DNA from: Symbiodinium natans
Lineage: Eukaryota; Sar; Dinophyceae; Suessiales; Symbiodiniaceae
Direction: 5' to 3'
DNA length: 42,500 nt
Assembly (NCBI GenBank): GCA_905221605.1
Contig: CAJNDS010000447.1
Coordinates: forward strand, 727,657-770,156
Of this stretch, positions 32,501 through 42,049 are shown piece by piece (the stretch's first letter is position 1; each line of letters begins with the position of its first letter). Below the pieces are notes generated by a model. That model was given only the letters and a program-made list of their open reading frames with translations. It was not told the DNA's origin and did not search any database. Both the position numbers and the translations under genes were made by a program.

Positions 32501-34290
32501 TGACATGTGCGCCGAGCGCGGGTGGGCCGCCCAGCCTTGACGTTGTCTTCGAGGTTCCAGTAGCCCAAGGGGATGCTAAACAGGGACACGCTGCACATCC
32601 CCAGGGACAGGACCACCTGAGCAAAGAGCCAAGAACCAGATAGTTCAACCAGTTTTTTGGTTCAACCATACGATCTGTAAACTAACATATACTCCCCCTG
32701 CGACGACAAGACTCGATGCAACTGATATGAAGAACGAAGCCCTGAAACTCCAGAGCCGCTGCCTTCCCTGTCCCGAAGGGGGTGACATCTTGGTTGGAGC
32801 TCTGGCAGAAGGCGTGGAAGAAGCTGGGGTAGAACATCAGGGCACAAGAGTCCCCGAAGACGGTATCGAAAAAATAGTCGAAGACCTGGCCGGAAGGCTG
32901 TGAATGCCAAAATATACGTAGAAGAAGGCGCTTGTCGCTTGCAAATCTTTTCATTGAGTGCCCAACACAGTCTTGCGATCCGGCGCCAGGTTCTGCACTC
33001 ATGCATCCCATGTCTTTCTGAAAAGTACTATGCAGCCTGACATCGAAAAGAACTGCGTTTCGGCTGCCCAGGTTTCGTGACATGCACTTCTTTTTCAGCT
33101 CAGAGCATTGTCAAATGCTGTCTCTTGCCGCGTTACCGCATGCACGAATCGTGATGTTCCTCTGAGAAACCAAATATCTACTTGCAGTTTACCTGTTCTT
33201 GCCACTGCGCCATTCCAATGAGATGAAGACAAAGCACCCGAGCCGGATGTTGCCTGCGCCGTCTGGATGATGTTGCTGATGTTGGCGGTGAGCATGGCAA
33301 GCTGGAATAGGCCTATGATGTGCTGTGATGTATCTGAGGTCCCTGTACATCGACCATCATCGACTCAGAAAGAAGAACACAGCTGAATCGAGAATCTGCC
33401 AAGAGGCCTTGGAATGCTTTAGACACCTTCGAAGAGAAGTAATACCGACACAACGTGCCGTACTCAACTCGGACGTCGAAGTCCTGGGGCCATTGAGAGG
33501 GCACGCTTCACGAAGAACAGATTTCGGGAGCGACGCTGTCTTGACCCTTCGGGCAATAAGGTCCGTATACGTACTTTGCACAGACTAGTGTGCTGTTCAT
33601 GAGTCTGATCGCCGCTCGTGATATACACGTTTCAAATCTCGCGCGTGACGCTCCAGATGAACTCCATAGTTTTCACAGCCCGCTCTGCAAATCTTTCGAC
33701 AAGCTTCCAAGCCCTCGACCCTTGGCCCTTCTTTTGCCCGCCCTCCGCACATGGAATGCGACACCGAGCCCTGCAACGCTGAGCCCACTCTGCCAGATTC
33801 TCAAAAAATGACTACTTCACTTGGTTCGTGGGTTCTTTGAAGTCCGCGCACCCCTTTCTTCCCGCAAGCTCCCGGAGTGCAAAGGTGTACAATTCCGAAA
33901 TCTTAGAAATTTTCCGAACCCACCTGGTTGTTCGGATACGCTCGCATCGCTGCGAGAAGCATAGCCTCATGTTCAGAGTATCAGACACGTCGTGTCAGCT
34001 GCCCTTTGTGCTCAAGAGAAGCACCCGGTTGCCATCCCGAGCAACACCGCTGAAGATGCTGGAAGCCACGCAGACCAGTACCAGGAATGTAGGTGGAAAC
34101 CAGCCGCTTTGCTGATAAAGGCCGGAGAAGTTGGCGATTCCCGGCCTCAGAGGTGTGCCAAACTCTGCAAAATACTCCTAGAAAATCTGACTCCCTGGGG
34201 ACACTGCCCAAGGATGTTGTTCAGCAGAACGGCGAGGCTTCCTACCCAGCCAATCGTCTTTGCACCTCCCATTGCCGGGGTGTCTGACAT
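29556..34290 (-). CDS. Amino acid/auxin permease (AAAP, SLC38-like) transporter, about 18 exons
   Basis: A multipass membrane transporter of the Aa_trans family, likely moving amino acids by proton or sodium coupling. Proposed exons: 34290-34208, 34145-34046, 33965-33924, 33483-33427, 33301-33254, 32885-32763, 32616-32536, 32306-32227, 31913-31828, 31703-31679, 31614-31557, 31333-31285, 31198-31101, 30800-30690, 30635-30572, 30480-30384, 30264-30123, 29714-29556: 1503 nt, 500 residues. Family landmarks in order: SLAVLLNNILGPGIANFSG and YQQSGWFPPT (helix 1), RVEYGTLCRYYF, ANISNIIQTAQ, SIPLGYWNLEDNV, GTILFNFMFISTVPSWV with CEKKPGV, VVGYLMVGILGGMAF, SIPIFSILMRYNLIES, LVPFGVSVLLYTGEG and MAPSLFFLSALHI. 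Donors are about half GC, the rest GT with one or two GA; acceptors are almost all AG before G. The C-terminal tail (last two exons) is inferred; without that splice a stop at 30332-30334 ends the protein. The start is the first ATG before the conserved helix. Confidence 0.85.
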
Positions 34291-35465
34291 GCCAGACGAC
34301 CTGGGAGATGTGCGGAGTCGCGTGATGTGGCAAAACACCCAGGAAAGCCTGAACCGTGGCTCGGTTGGATGATGTTGGTGTGTGGTTTCCCTCAGTTCTC
34401 TTGGCGGTGGCCTCTCACAGTGCCATGTCCAACTCAGACCGGACCGGACTTATTAACAGACTTCAGCCTTACTGAAACCTCTCTCAGCACTTCGAAGCCA
34501 CGGCACTCGAAGGAAACCGCCATGGGAGCATGAGAGACGAGGCAGCTTGCAGTGAGGTGAACTGATGTGCTTCGAAAACTACGTCGTTATTAGGTGCGAT
34601 GCAAGTCAAGGTGATGTATGCATTCTCAATGACTCATGAACTTTCCTTTTCTTGTTGACTTGCCCATGAGCGCCTTCGACGCCGAGACTCGTACTCCATC
34701 AACCTGCTTTAACTAACTTTTGGTATACGGCCAAGTGGGGCGTCTCGGCTTTGCATGACAAACATCCTGCTGGCAAGCCATTCAAGGTACGCCGAGTCAA
34801 TGCTGCAGCGCACCTACTACTGCGCCTACTGCTACTATTACCACCACTACGACGACTTCTACTACGACTACTCCTAGAAGCTCTTGCAGTCCATGTTGAA
34901 CATCTCTGCAGCCACACCGACCTCTTAGCTTTAATGCCAGAACTCCGACACCTAGCGCCCGCGCCCGAGCAGAGACCGGCCTGGTCTGAGATGATGGTCC
35001 TCAGCTGTTTTCCGCCAAGATTAGCAGCAGCCTGGTTTGTCCTTTGGTTCGTCATGCTGGCCACCGCCTACCACGTTGTTACCGAATAAACGTTTGCTGA
35101 GGCTACTGTATAAGCCATTGCTGAAGTCGATGCCTTGCAACTTACGAGTTCATCCCAAACCGACCACTTTTGTGAAGTCCATCTCTGCTCCCTTTGTGAA
35201 TCTCGCGCGACTCTCATATTCAAGCAACGTGGGCACACCCAAACCATCCCGCACTACGAGGTGCGTGTCTACGACCTCCCGCAAGAGAAATCAGCAGAGG
35301 CTCTCCCTCATCCGCTTGCCGCCACCGGCACTGGAGCCATCTACGGCTATGATTCGAGAGGAGAGGCCCTCAGCGAAACATCAGGAAATTGAGGGTCTGA
35401 AAACAGTACTTCGACATCATGGAACAGACAAGAAGAATAGCGGACTAATGTCCATGATCAGCATG
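34291..35465. other. Upstream flank of the transporter; no gene chosen
   Basis: An imperfect TAC/CTA triplet tract occupies about 34811-34876. Plus-strand frames at 34751-35089 and 35037-35549 and minus frames over the same bases are all open; none has clear domain, splice or codon support. The plus frame at 35135-35392 (HFCEVHLCSLCESRATL) is the most protein-like of them and would be the only plus-strand gene, so I treat it as doubtful. Confidence 0.35.
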
Positions 35466-35573
35466 GATCCCCCTCTAACGCTAAGCAAGGGGCTATGCGC
35501 CGGTCCTCCGACACGCTCGCGTTGTACTCCTCTGGTTCAGAAGAGCTGAAAGAATCCAGAGTAGGGCTTTTCT
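35466..35573 (-). CDS. Possible exon of an unknown protein
   Basis: After a GGCAG acceptor the minus strand reads KSPTLDSFSSSEPEEYN, ASVSEDRRIAPCLALEGD and stops soon after. The Ser/Glu-rich then hydrophobic composition is protein-like, but only one end has splice support. No family recognised. Confidence 0.3.
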
Positions 35574-35689
35574 GCCATGAAAGATTGCGCAGAGATGGCT
35601 TATGAAACCGTGCTCTGTGGGTCCGCAACGATGCCGCCGCCAGTGATGCTGCTGATGCCTAGCCGGCGGCGACGTCTAGAACAAGCAAA

Positions 35690-36720
35690 GAACATTTTAT
35701 CAATATATAAACGTGCTGGAGGCCTTGTTTTCGAGTATTACTATATATTGTACTGTTTTTCGCGTTTTCCTAAATCTCGTTTTCATAGCCTGAACACATA
35801 CTAAGTGCCCTACAACGCAGATGAATCTTTAAAATCTAGCAAACCCTTTGAAAATTTAAGCTGGGCAGCTTACCGTTTAATAAGTTTAATATTACGATTC
35901 TAAAGATTTTAATTATACCACCGAAGAGCCCAAACAGTCAAAGGCACGTCAAAGAAACAGTGGAGACACCGGGAGACAAAGGGAGACGAGGAGCACAGCA
36001 ACCCGGCAGACAAAGGGAGTCAAAGGGAGACAAGTAGCCCAGGAACCCGGCAACAGTCCTCGGAATGTCGGCAATCCTTAAAATGAATTTAGAACCCCAA
36101 CAGTAGACTGCTGGGGGGAAAAAATGTAAATGGGTTCGGGGGGGGGGGGGCCCCCCCAAAAAAAAGGGGAGCTTCCCATTTCAGTTTTCAAAGATCCTAA
36201 GGAATTGGGGGGGGGGGGGGGGGGCCAGGGGCCCTCCCCGTTTATTCTTTAAGGTGTTTATGCAACTTTAAGACCTCTAAAATCTTGAAAATCTTTAAAA
36301 TACGGGCCGCCCAGGCCCATTAAAATATAAGAATGTATTTCTAAAAATTTGACCTCATGGCATGTTGATAGCTTGGGAGCGAACAAGAGGTCCCTATGTT
36401 TTAGGGTCTGGGTGGGGAGGCTTAAAGCCCTGAAACCCTACGGCCCTAGAGCTACAGGCTTGCTTTGCTTAACTTCATTACCCCTATAGCCGACCGAAAA
36501 AGGAAGAACACAAGGGGATCCATGGAGGGGGGGGGAGGTATGTATAAATGACTAAACAAAAACAACCATGCATATATGTATGTATATACATATATATAGA
36601 TCAACAGAAATCTCATCCGCAACATATCGTACATCACACATACTACGCCATATGGAATGCCCTCATCTAGCAAACCATAAGATAATTAGAATGAATGCAA
36701 GAACAAAACAAGTATACTTC
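35690..36720. other. AT-rich gene-free block with G/C homopolymers
   Basis: Base composition drops in GC compared with the rest of the window (for example 35700-35930 and 36240-36350). A repeated GGGAGACAAAG/AGCCC motif lies at about 35965-36045. A G12-C7-A8 cluster sits at about 36138-36168 and a G17 run at about 36207-36224. TACATA repeats lie at about 36567-36600. No gene is seen. Confidence 0.6.
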
Positions 36721-36802
36721 ACTATACTCCACCGTTTTTCTGTCTGCACCCATGGCTACGCCCACGAATGACCTCCCAAGAGCAGCCACAGACCCGGCCT
36801 AC

Positions 36803-37363
36803 CGAGGTGTCGTGCGCTTTCAGCCTGAGTTTCGTCATGTTTCGTACATCGCTGCAAACACTGAACGAGAGGACCCGCTGAGGTCCTGTCTCCATTCCAA
36901 GGTCGCTGTTGCCATGCTTGGCAAGATCGAAGGAGAATCCGCGAGGGTGCTCGAAAGTCAGATCCTCCCAGATGCCAGGTGATCAGCCACTCGAGGCTGT
37001 GTTGTCTCCGACCGGGCCCCCACACACAACTAATATCTGTCTCTCGCATGCCAGCAGTTGCTTAATCTGAGAAGGTCAGGGGAATTCTCCAAGAAAGTTT
37101 GGTGGGCTCAGCAGAAGTTCAGAAACACCCAAAGACTTGCCAGTCCAGCAGGCCGTCGAGGCAATAGATCTCTTCGATCTTGCCCACAAGGTCCTGCAAC
37201 AGCTGGGGCGGGTCAAAAACCTGACTTCTCAGGCTTTCTGAGCCACGCCTCGCTGCTGCCTCGCATTCCGTTCACTGCCCAAAGGCGCATCCATTGGCTG
37301 ATTACCTGCACACTTCAGTTGCATGGGCTGCATGGGCTGGTTGAACGACTTTCGGGGGTTCGC
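36803..37363 (-). CDS. Unknown protein, four probable exons
   Basis: Exons in phase: 37363-37310 (ANPRKSFNQPMQPMQLKC, GC donor), 37220-37137 (VFDPPQLLQDLVGKIEEIY then CLDGLLDWQ, GT donor), a 15-base microexon 37066-37052 (IKQLL, GC donor), and 36964-36803 (DLTFEHPRGFSFDLAKHG, NSDLGMETGPQRVLSF, SVCSDVRNMTKLRLKAHDTS, GT donor). Introns are 89, 70 and 87 nt and end AG. The microexon is optional: a direct join of its neighbours also keeps phase. Composition and codon use are clearly coding, but no family came to mind. Gene ends are not found; the 3' exons would lie in or beyond the AT-rich block below 36.7 kb. Confidence 0.6.
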
Positions 37364-37436
37364 CTACGCTTCCCATCGGTGGCAAATGGAATCGCCTCAC
37401 CGGTTGGGGTGTACATTGGAGGGTTTTTGCCTACTG

Positions 37437-37704
37437 ATCCCTTCCCCCTAATACTAAAACCCCCCCTAAATTTAAATATTATTTTTGCCGGGCCCTGCCG
37501 GCACCCAGCCCAATACTAAACCTGTTTGGGATTTAGGGGGGGAGGGGTTCAGGGCCTTCGCCCTTGAGTTGAGCCATCAGGGGTTTCGGAATTCAGGTTT
37601 TAGGATTTAGACCCCCCCTAATTTTGAATATTTTTCAGGCCCAGGCGAATTTCAGAATTAGGGAGGGGGGGGGGGGAGGGGTTTTAGTATTAGGGGGAAG
37701 GGAT
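37437..37704. repeat. 27-bp inverted repeat with GC-rich interior
   Basis: Bases 37437-37463 (ATCCCTTCCCCCTAATACTA, then AAACCCC) recur as exact reverse complement at 37678-37704. The 214-base interior has further CCCCTAAA and TTTAGGGGG words and AT-rich patches. This is compatible with a small foldback element or a telomere-like-derived snapback. Confidence 0.65.
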
Positions 37705-37709
37705 TGATG

Positions 37710-38405
37710 TTCTTGGTTGATGCCTATGCATGCCGAAACTACACTTCCCTACATTTCGGTCTCTGGTTGGTGGGCCGTTCTGCGAGATCGAGAAATTGCT
37801 CTCGTTCAGGTTTTGGGGTCTAGGCATTTTCTTTGCTGCCTACGCAGCCGGAGACTCTGGAAACTTTACAGGGTTTGGGGATGTGGTGCCTGCAACGGTC
37901 TTCAACGTAAGAAGGGGAAGCCGCCTGGCCTTGCCGGGAGGATATGTGGCACACTTGGCCAGCAGCCCCTCCGGATTGATGCCCTGCGCAGATCTTTGTG
38001 GCTGGGCGGTGTGCTCTATCAAAGTGGTATGCTCTCGCCGCACCTTCACCAAGCAGCACTCCGGGTTCTTAGCGGGCAAGCACCAATCGGCTCCATGTGC
38101 CTCCTAGACATGAACCTTCAATTTTCTGAAATCCGGGCATTGAATCGGTTGGCTTTGCAGGACTGCGCAATGCTGCGTGCGTGAGAGGGACATAGTGCTT
38201 CGACCCGATAAACAAAGGAAGAGGTGGAGAGAGCAACGGGAGAGCAGCAATCGATTTAAGGCGCTCGTCCTCGAGCCATGAACACATTCGGCTCTCCCAG
38301 TGCAGCGCTCTGTCGTCAGCACTATCCTCCTCCTCCTCCTCCTCCCTCCTCCCTCCTCCTCCCTCCTCCTCCCTCCTCCTCCCTCCTCCTCCTCCTCCTC
38401 CTCCT

Positions 38406-38446
<41 letters not shown>

Positions 38447-38956
38447 GAAAGGCTTCGCATCGCAATGCAGAGTCGCTGTGCCCAGACATCGCAAAAAATG
38501 GGGGCGAGTGCGAAGTCGGGCTGCTTGGGTTTGCACACCACTGTGGTGAGGCACGCGATTGTGGGATCAGAACATGCACGTGTCGAGTAGGAGCCAGGCT
38601 GAAACATCCAGCATAAGGCCAAGCTGGGAGCCGAGGGTGTAATGAACTCGGGCCGTGCTGTACTCCTTAGAAAATCGGCTCTCACTGCTTCTCCCAGAGA
38701 ATCTGGGAAGCATCAAAAACCAATGTCTGCAAGCGAGCGGCCCAACCACCACCTTGGGCGGTTCCAGATTCTGTGGTATTGGTAGTGAGTCTACGCGATC
38801 ATGCTGCAAGTGCACCACGAAGCACACTGATGCTGCCTATTTTGGACCAGGTGGCTCCGACTCTGTGGCGTCTCCTGCCCCGGCTCCTCCTAACGGCTTT
38901 AAACGGCTACGATAGCAGGAGTGATGCTACTGAGCCATGACATGAGACACAGTAGT
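37710..38956. other. Stretch with CCT/GCT triplet microsatellite; no gene resolved
   Basis: A CCT/CTCCTC array followed by GCTCCT units fills about 38324-38445; long minus-strand frames across it (poly Glu, Gly-Ala, Arg-Ser) are repeat artefacts. Exon-like fragments on the minus strand include one near 38720 (TLVFDASQILWEK) and one near 38665 (EYSTARVHYTLGSQLGL), and on the plus strand one near 37990 (RIDALRRSLWLGG). None could be joined. Confidence 0.4.
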
Positions 38957-39289
38957 TCACAGTAGCAGAAGGCTGAACCAAAGCACACACACACACACAC
39001 CGGTCCCTGACTGGAGAAAGCCCCAACTTGAGGACATGAGGGAGTTCGAGGGTGCTCCCGGCGTTGTCAACCTGCCCAGATTTTCATAGCGGGCAACATG
39101 AATGCCTACCCCAATGGGAGAAAGAGGTTCGGCTTCTTGTCTGTGCATCACCCATGCCGGCCAGGCTCCCACCCTGCTTCCCGAGAAGGACACAGATGCC
39201 AAGGCTGAGACGTTGAGTGTCTGGTGCGCAACGACCTTCTCCAGTTGGGGCCGTGGCTCCTTGGAACCCCTGAACATCCACAGCGTCAT
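38957..39289 (-). CDS. Possible exon of an unknown protein
   Basis: A 110-codon minus-strand frame reads PRPQLEKVVAHQTLNVSAL, ASVSFSGSRVGAWPAWV, HRQEAEPLSPIGVGIHV and ARYENLGRLTTPGAPSN, with many C- or G-ending codons. It runs into a CA microsatellite at about 38983-39000 at its 3' end, so the real exon ends before about 39010. No family recognised. Confidence 0.35.
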   Translation of the reverse strand: MTLWMFRGSKEPRPQLEKVVAHQTLNVSALASVSFSGSRVGAWPAWVMHRQEAEPLSPIGVGIHVARYENLGRLTTPGAPSNSLMSSSWGFLQSGTGVCVCVLWFSLLLL

Positions 39290-40390
39290 CGCCCTACACC
39301 TGACTAGGCTCTGTGTGAGCCCCCTGCATCATCTTGGCCACACTCACACCCACACCCGCACCCACACGTACACGCATCACCCTGGCGGAGCACACTCACA
39401 GTTGAACAACGCCGAGATCATCTAGGTCCACGGCTGCTTCGCAGCAGCACCTGCTCAAGAAGGGCCCAGTAGACTCAGTAGAACACTTGAGCCCCCAACA
39501 ATTTTTCTCAGCTCTCAGGGATGGCAAAAAGCCTCGTGCCTGCAGAACATCGGCCCTCAGGGCATCCGCTGCACGTCATGCGGCCCCATGTCGCCAGTGC
39601 CCGGGTGAAGGGGACACGAGTTTTTTGGGGAGGACCGGCTTTTGTTGAGGCTGTTGTAGGGATGTGGGCTGTTGTGCCACACTGCAGGGAGCATGGTTCA
39701 GGGCTTACGGGGCTTTGTAACATAGTAGTGTCTAGAGGCTGCGGAGAGGTCATGGGTCTCCTGTGTGAGCTTTCTCTCCGAGATGTCTCCAGCCACTGTC
39801 TGCAGTCCACTTGCCAGGTGTACAGATGCCCTGTGCTGAAACTCAAGTCAGCTCATCCACCTCCTCGGTGCCCTGGAAGACGGCCATCACAATGCTACCA
39901 GCAGCCTCAAGGCTACAAAGGCTACACCATGAAGGCCCCTTCAGACCAGCATTTTGCGGCTGTCGGGTGGTTCCGGTTTGCAGCAGTTTGCACATCTTCT
40001 TTTTGTCACTGCTCTTCAAAGGGCTTGTTTTAAGCCGTGGCTAGAATTCCACAATTCCAGCCCCGCCAGCTCCTGGGCTAGAAGCTGCCACCAGGCGATC
40101 ACATGTAAAACTCAGAAACAGGGCGGCGGAAAAGAAAACCACCCAGTGGGTGGTTGAAAACCTGGGGGCCACCGAGAAAGGCACCGAGAAACAGGTCCGG
40201 ACATTTCCTCCCCTTGCAGCTGCGGCTCATTCCGGCCTCGGGTGATGTCAAAGCAACCAGTGAAGCTGCTCGTGCCATGCCGCCCGGTAGCACCACACCC
40301 CCTCAACATTCCCACAATGGTGAATATTGTGATGGATCAGTGGTTTGGGGGAGGGGGGGGGGCTTTACTTTTGTAAGCAGGGGGCTTGAC
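39290..40390. other. Stretch with exon-like blocks, unresolved
   Basis: CACACC repeats lie at about 39345-39375. Minus-strand blocks that look coding: 39987-39837 (KMCKLLQTGTTRQPQNAG with GSIVMAVFQGTEEVDELT, then TGA) and about 40312-40155 (GTSSFTGCFDITRGRNEP). An overlapping plus-strand frame at 39521-40033 is also open. I cannot choose a model. Confidence 0.35.
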
Positions 40391-40392
40391 AT

Positions 40393-40462
40393 CTCTTGTC
40401 AAGGTGCTTTGACGGAAGGCCAAGCTTGTCACAGAAACTGAGGGCCAAGTCCTCAAGGCGGC
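40393..40462 (-). CDS. Probable exon of an unknown protein
   Basis: After a pyrimidine-rich CCCCAG acceptor the minus strand reads RLEDLALSFCDKLGLPSK then HLDKR, and meets a GT donor or runs on to a TAA. The helix-like composition and acceptor quality support an exon. The neighbouring exons are not identified; the CT microsatellite lies directly upstream. Confidence 0.4.
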
Positions 40463-40511
40463 CTGGGGAGCAAGGGGCCAAAGCCCTCTTTTCACAGCAG
40501 CACCCCCCTCC

Positions 40512-40640
40512 CTCTCTCTCTCGCTCTCTTTCTCTCTCTCGCTCTCTTTCTCTCTCTCTGTCTCTCTCTCTCGCTCTTTCTTTCTTTCTTTCTTCTCGCT
40601 CTCTCTCTCTCTCTCGCTCGCTCTCGCTCGCTCCCCTGCG
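40512..40640. repeat. CT/CTTT microsatellite
   Basis: About 130 bases of CTCTCT with CTTT and CTCG interruptions on the plus strand. Confidence 0.95.
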
Positions 40641-40952
40641 GACTCAGTGCTGAAACCGGGCTTGACATGCTCCTGCTTCGTCAAGCCCGGGTAAAATCGG
40701 ACTTTCTGCTTTTATCGCTACATATACTTTCCCCAACGTTTGGCAGCCAAACAAAAATGTATTACGTTTGAGATTCTCCAGCTCCTTCCTGCATGAGCTG
40801 GGCGCTACATTCTCGGGTGACCCACACCAAACACTTCCACAATGCAAAGAAAATGGAGCCCCAAACAGCGCGGTTTTGGTCAGTGTTTCCGAGCCTTCTT
40901 CGGCTGCCTAAAGACTGTGAAAGGACATGTAGCAGGAGAAAACCACCCTGGA

Positions 40953-41205
40953 GCCCTAAACCCTAAATCCTAAACCCCAAACCCAAAAACCCTAAACCCC
41001 CTAAACCCCCTAAACTCCCTAAACTCCCTAAACTCCCTAAACTCCCTAAACTCCCTAAACTCCCTAAACTCCCTAAACTCCCTAAACTCCCTAAACTCCC
41101 TAAACTCCCTAAACTCCCTAAACTCCCTAAACTCCCTAAACCCTAAGCCCTAAGCCCTAAACCCTAAACCCTACCCTAAACCAAAAAAACCCAAAACCCT
41201 AAACC
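40953..41205. repeat. CTCCCTAAA tandem array in telomere-like context
   Basis: CCCTAAA words lead into about 13 exact copies of the 9-base unit CTCCCTAAA (roughly 41010-41140), then CCCTAAGCCCTAAACCC and CCCAAAACCCTAAACC. It reads as an expanded variant of the telomere-type repeat and lies at the 3' end of the gene at 41.2-42.05 kb. Confidence 0.9.
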
Positions 41206-41209
41206 TCCA

Positions 41210-42049
41210 GCCTCGGAATATTGGCAGGTGGTCGAGGTGGTCGAAGGACACGCGGCTGATCAGCCCTGGAGCGCGCAATCTCTCACGGAAGGCTTTCAAA
41301 CTAGAGCCGACTTGCATGTACCCAAGCATGAATAAGAAGAAGCTCTTCGGGCATATTGTGCCCGGTTGGTGTGCCATTTTTCGGTGGCTTAGCGAGTATA
41401 CGACTGTGTCGAATGAGGGTCTCGCACCTAAGCCTGGGATGGCCTCGGCTTTGGCTTCTTCTGGCTTTGGGTTTGCTGGGCTTCGTACACAGCTTCTCGA
41501 CATGCTGCAGTCCAAAAGCAACGGAAGCCACTGTCCCAGCACCCCCTTCCTGCCTTCCCCTTCGGGATCTCCAGGCGCGTGACCACCGGGGCTCTTCTCA
41601 GGAAGCTTGAAAAGTAGGGCGCCGAGAAAGAAAGGAGAGGTCCGAGTGCAAAGCACGGCCATCTCGCGTGACTCGGCAGCCCACGTCCAGACGGAAGTCG
41701 ACTCAGCGGACTCACTTGGGTTCCTTGAAGTTTCCTCCCCTGCCTTGAGGAGGAGCGTGTCTGTAGTGTTTGGTGGTACCGATGATGTCTCATTCGGCAC
41801 CGTGCACACGGTCTCCAGGCGGGTGTCAAACAGACACAGCCGTCGGACCTCTCGCCTGCAGCCACACTGGGGAGAAAATGAGGTCCTAACCTTCAACATT
41901 CTTGAGCCCTGATCCCTGCTGCCCTTGCCTTTCGCTTTCTGGCAGTTCCGCTAGAAAGGCGGCGAGCCGTTCGGCCGCACGCCAGCTGAGTGCTGTTGCA
42001 AAGACCTCTCGTGCAGCACCTTGCGAAGCCGACCCAAGCGTCTCTTGCA
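41210..42049 (-). CDS. Unknown protein, two well-joined exons
   Basis: Exon 42049-41929 reads VQETLGSASQGAAREVF, ATALSWRAAERLAAFLAEL, PESE and meets a GC donor. A 73-base intron ends CTGCAG, and the next exon starts at 41855: REVRRLCLFDTRLETVCTV, PNETSSVPPNTTDTLLLK, AESTSVWTWAAESREMAVL, CTRTSPFFLGALLFKLPE. Phase is kept. The frame stays open to 41171; a late part (SLKAFRERLRAPGLISRV, SFDHLDHLPIFRG) also looks coding and stops making sense where the telomere-like repeat begins, so a donor near 41212 is likely. A Trp/helix-rich first block and a beta-like second block are visible. No family recognised. The upstream exon may be near 42.4-42.2 kb (TLSSCLDANGKELGTPLPP). Confidence 0.5.

Noticed and set aside
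38069-38685. Minus-strand frames with poly-Glu, Gly-Ala or Arg-Ser runs
   Set aside because: They arise from the CCT/GCTCCT triplet repeat read in three frames; flanks do not look coding.
39521-40033. 170-codon plus-strand frame
   Set aside because: Overlaps minus-strand blocks of better composition, has no domain and would contradict the strand pattern. Not excluded outright.
41901-41908. GGCTCAAG on the minus strand one base before an ATG
   Set aside because: It resembles a relict leader end, but it lies inside the intron 41928-41856, whose flanking exons join in phase; eight bases can occur by chance.
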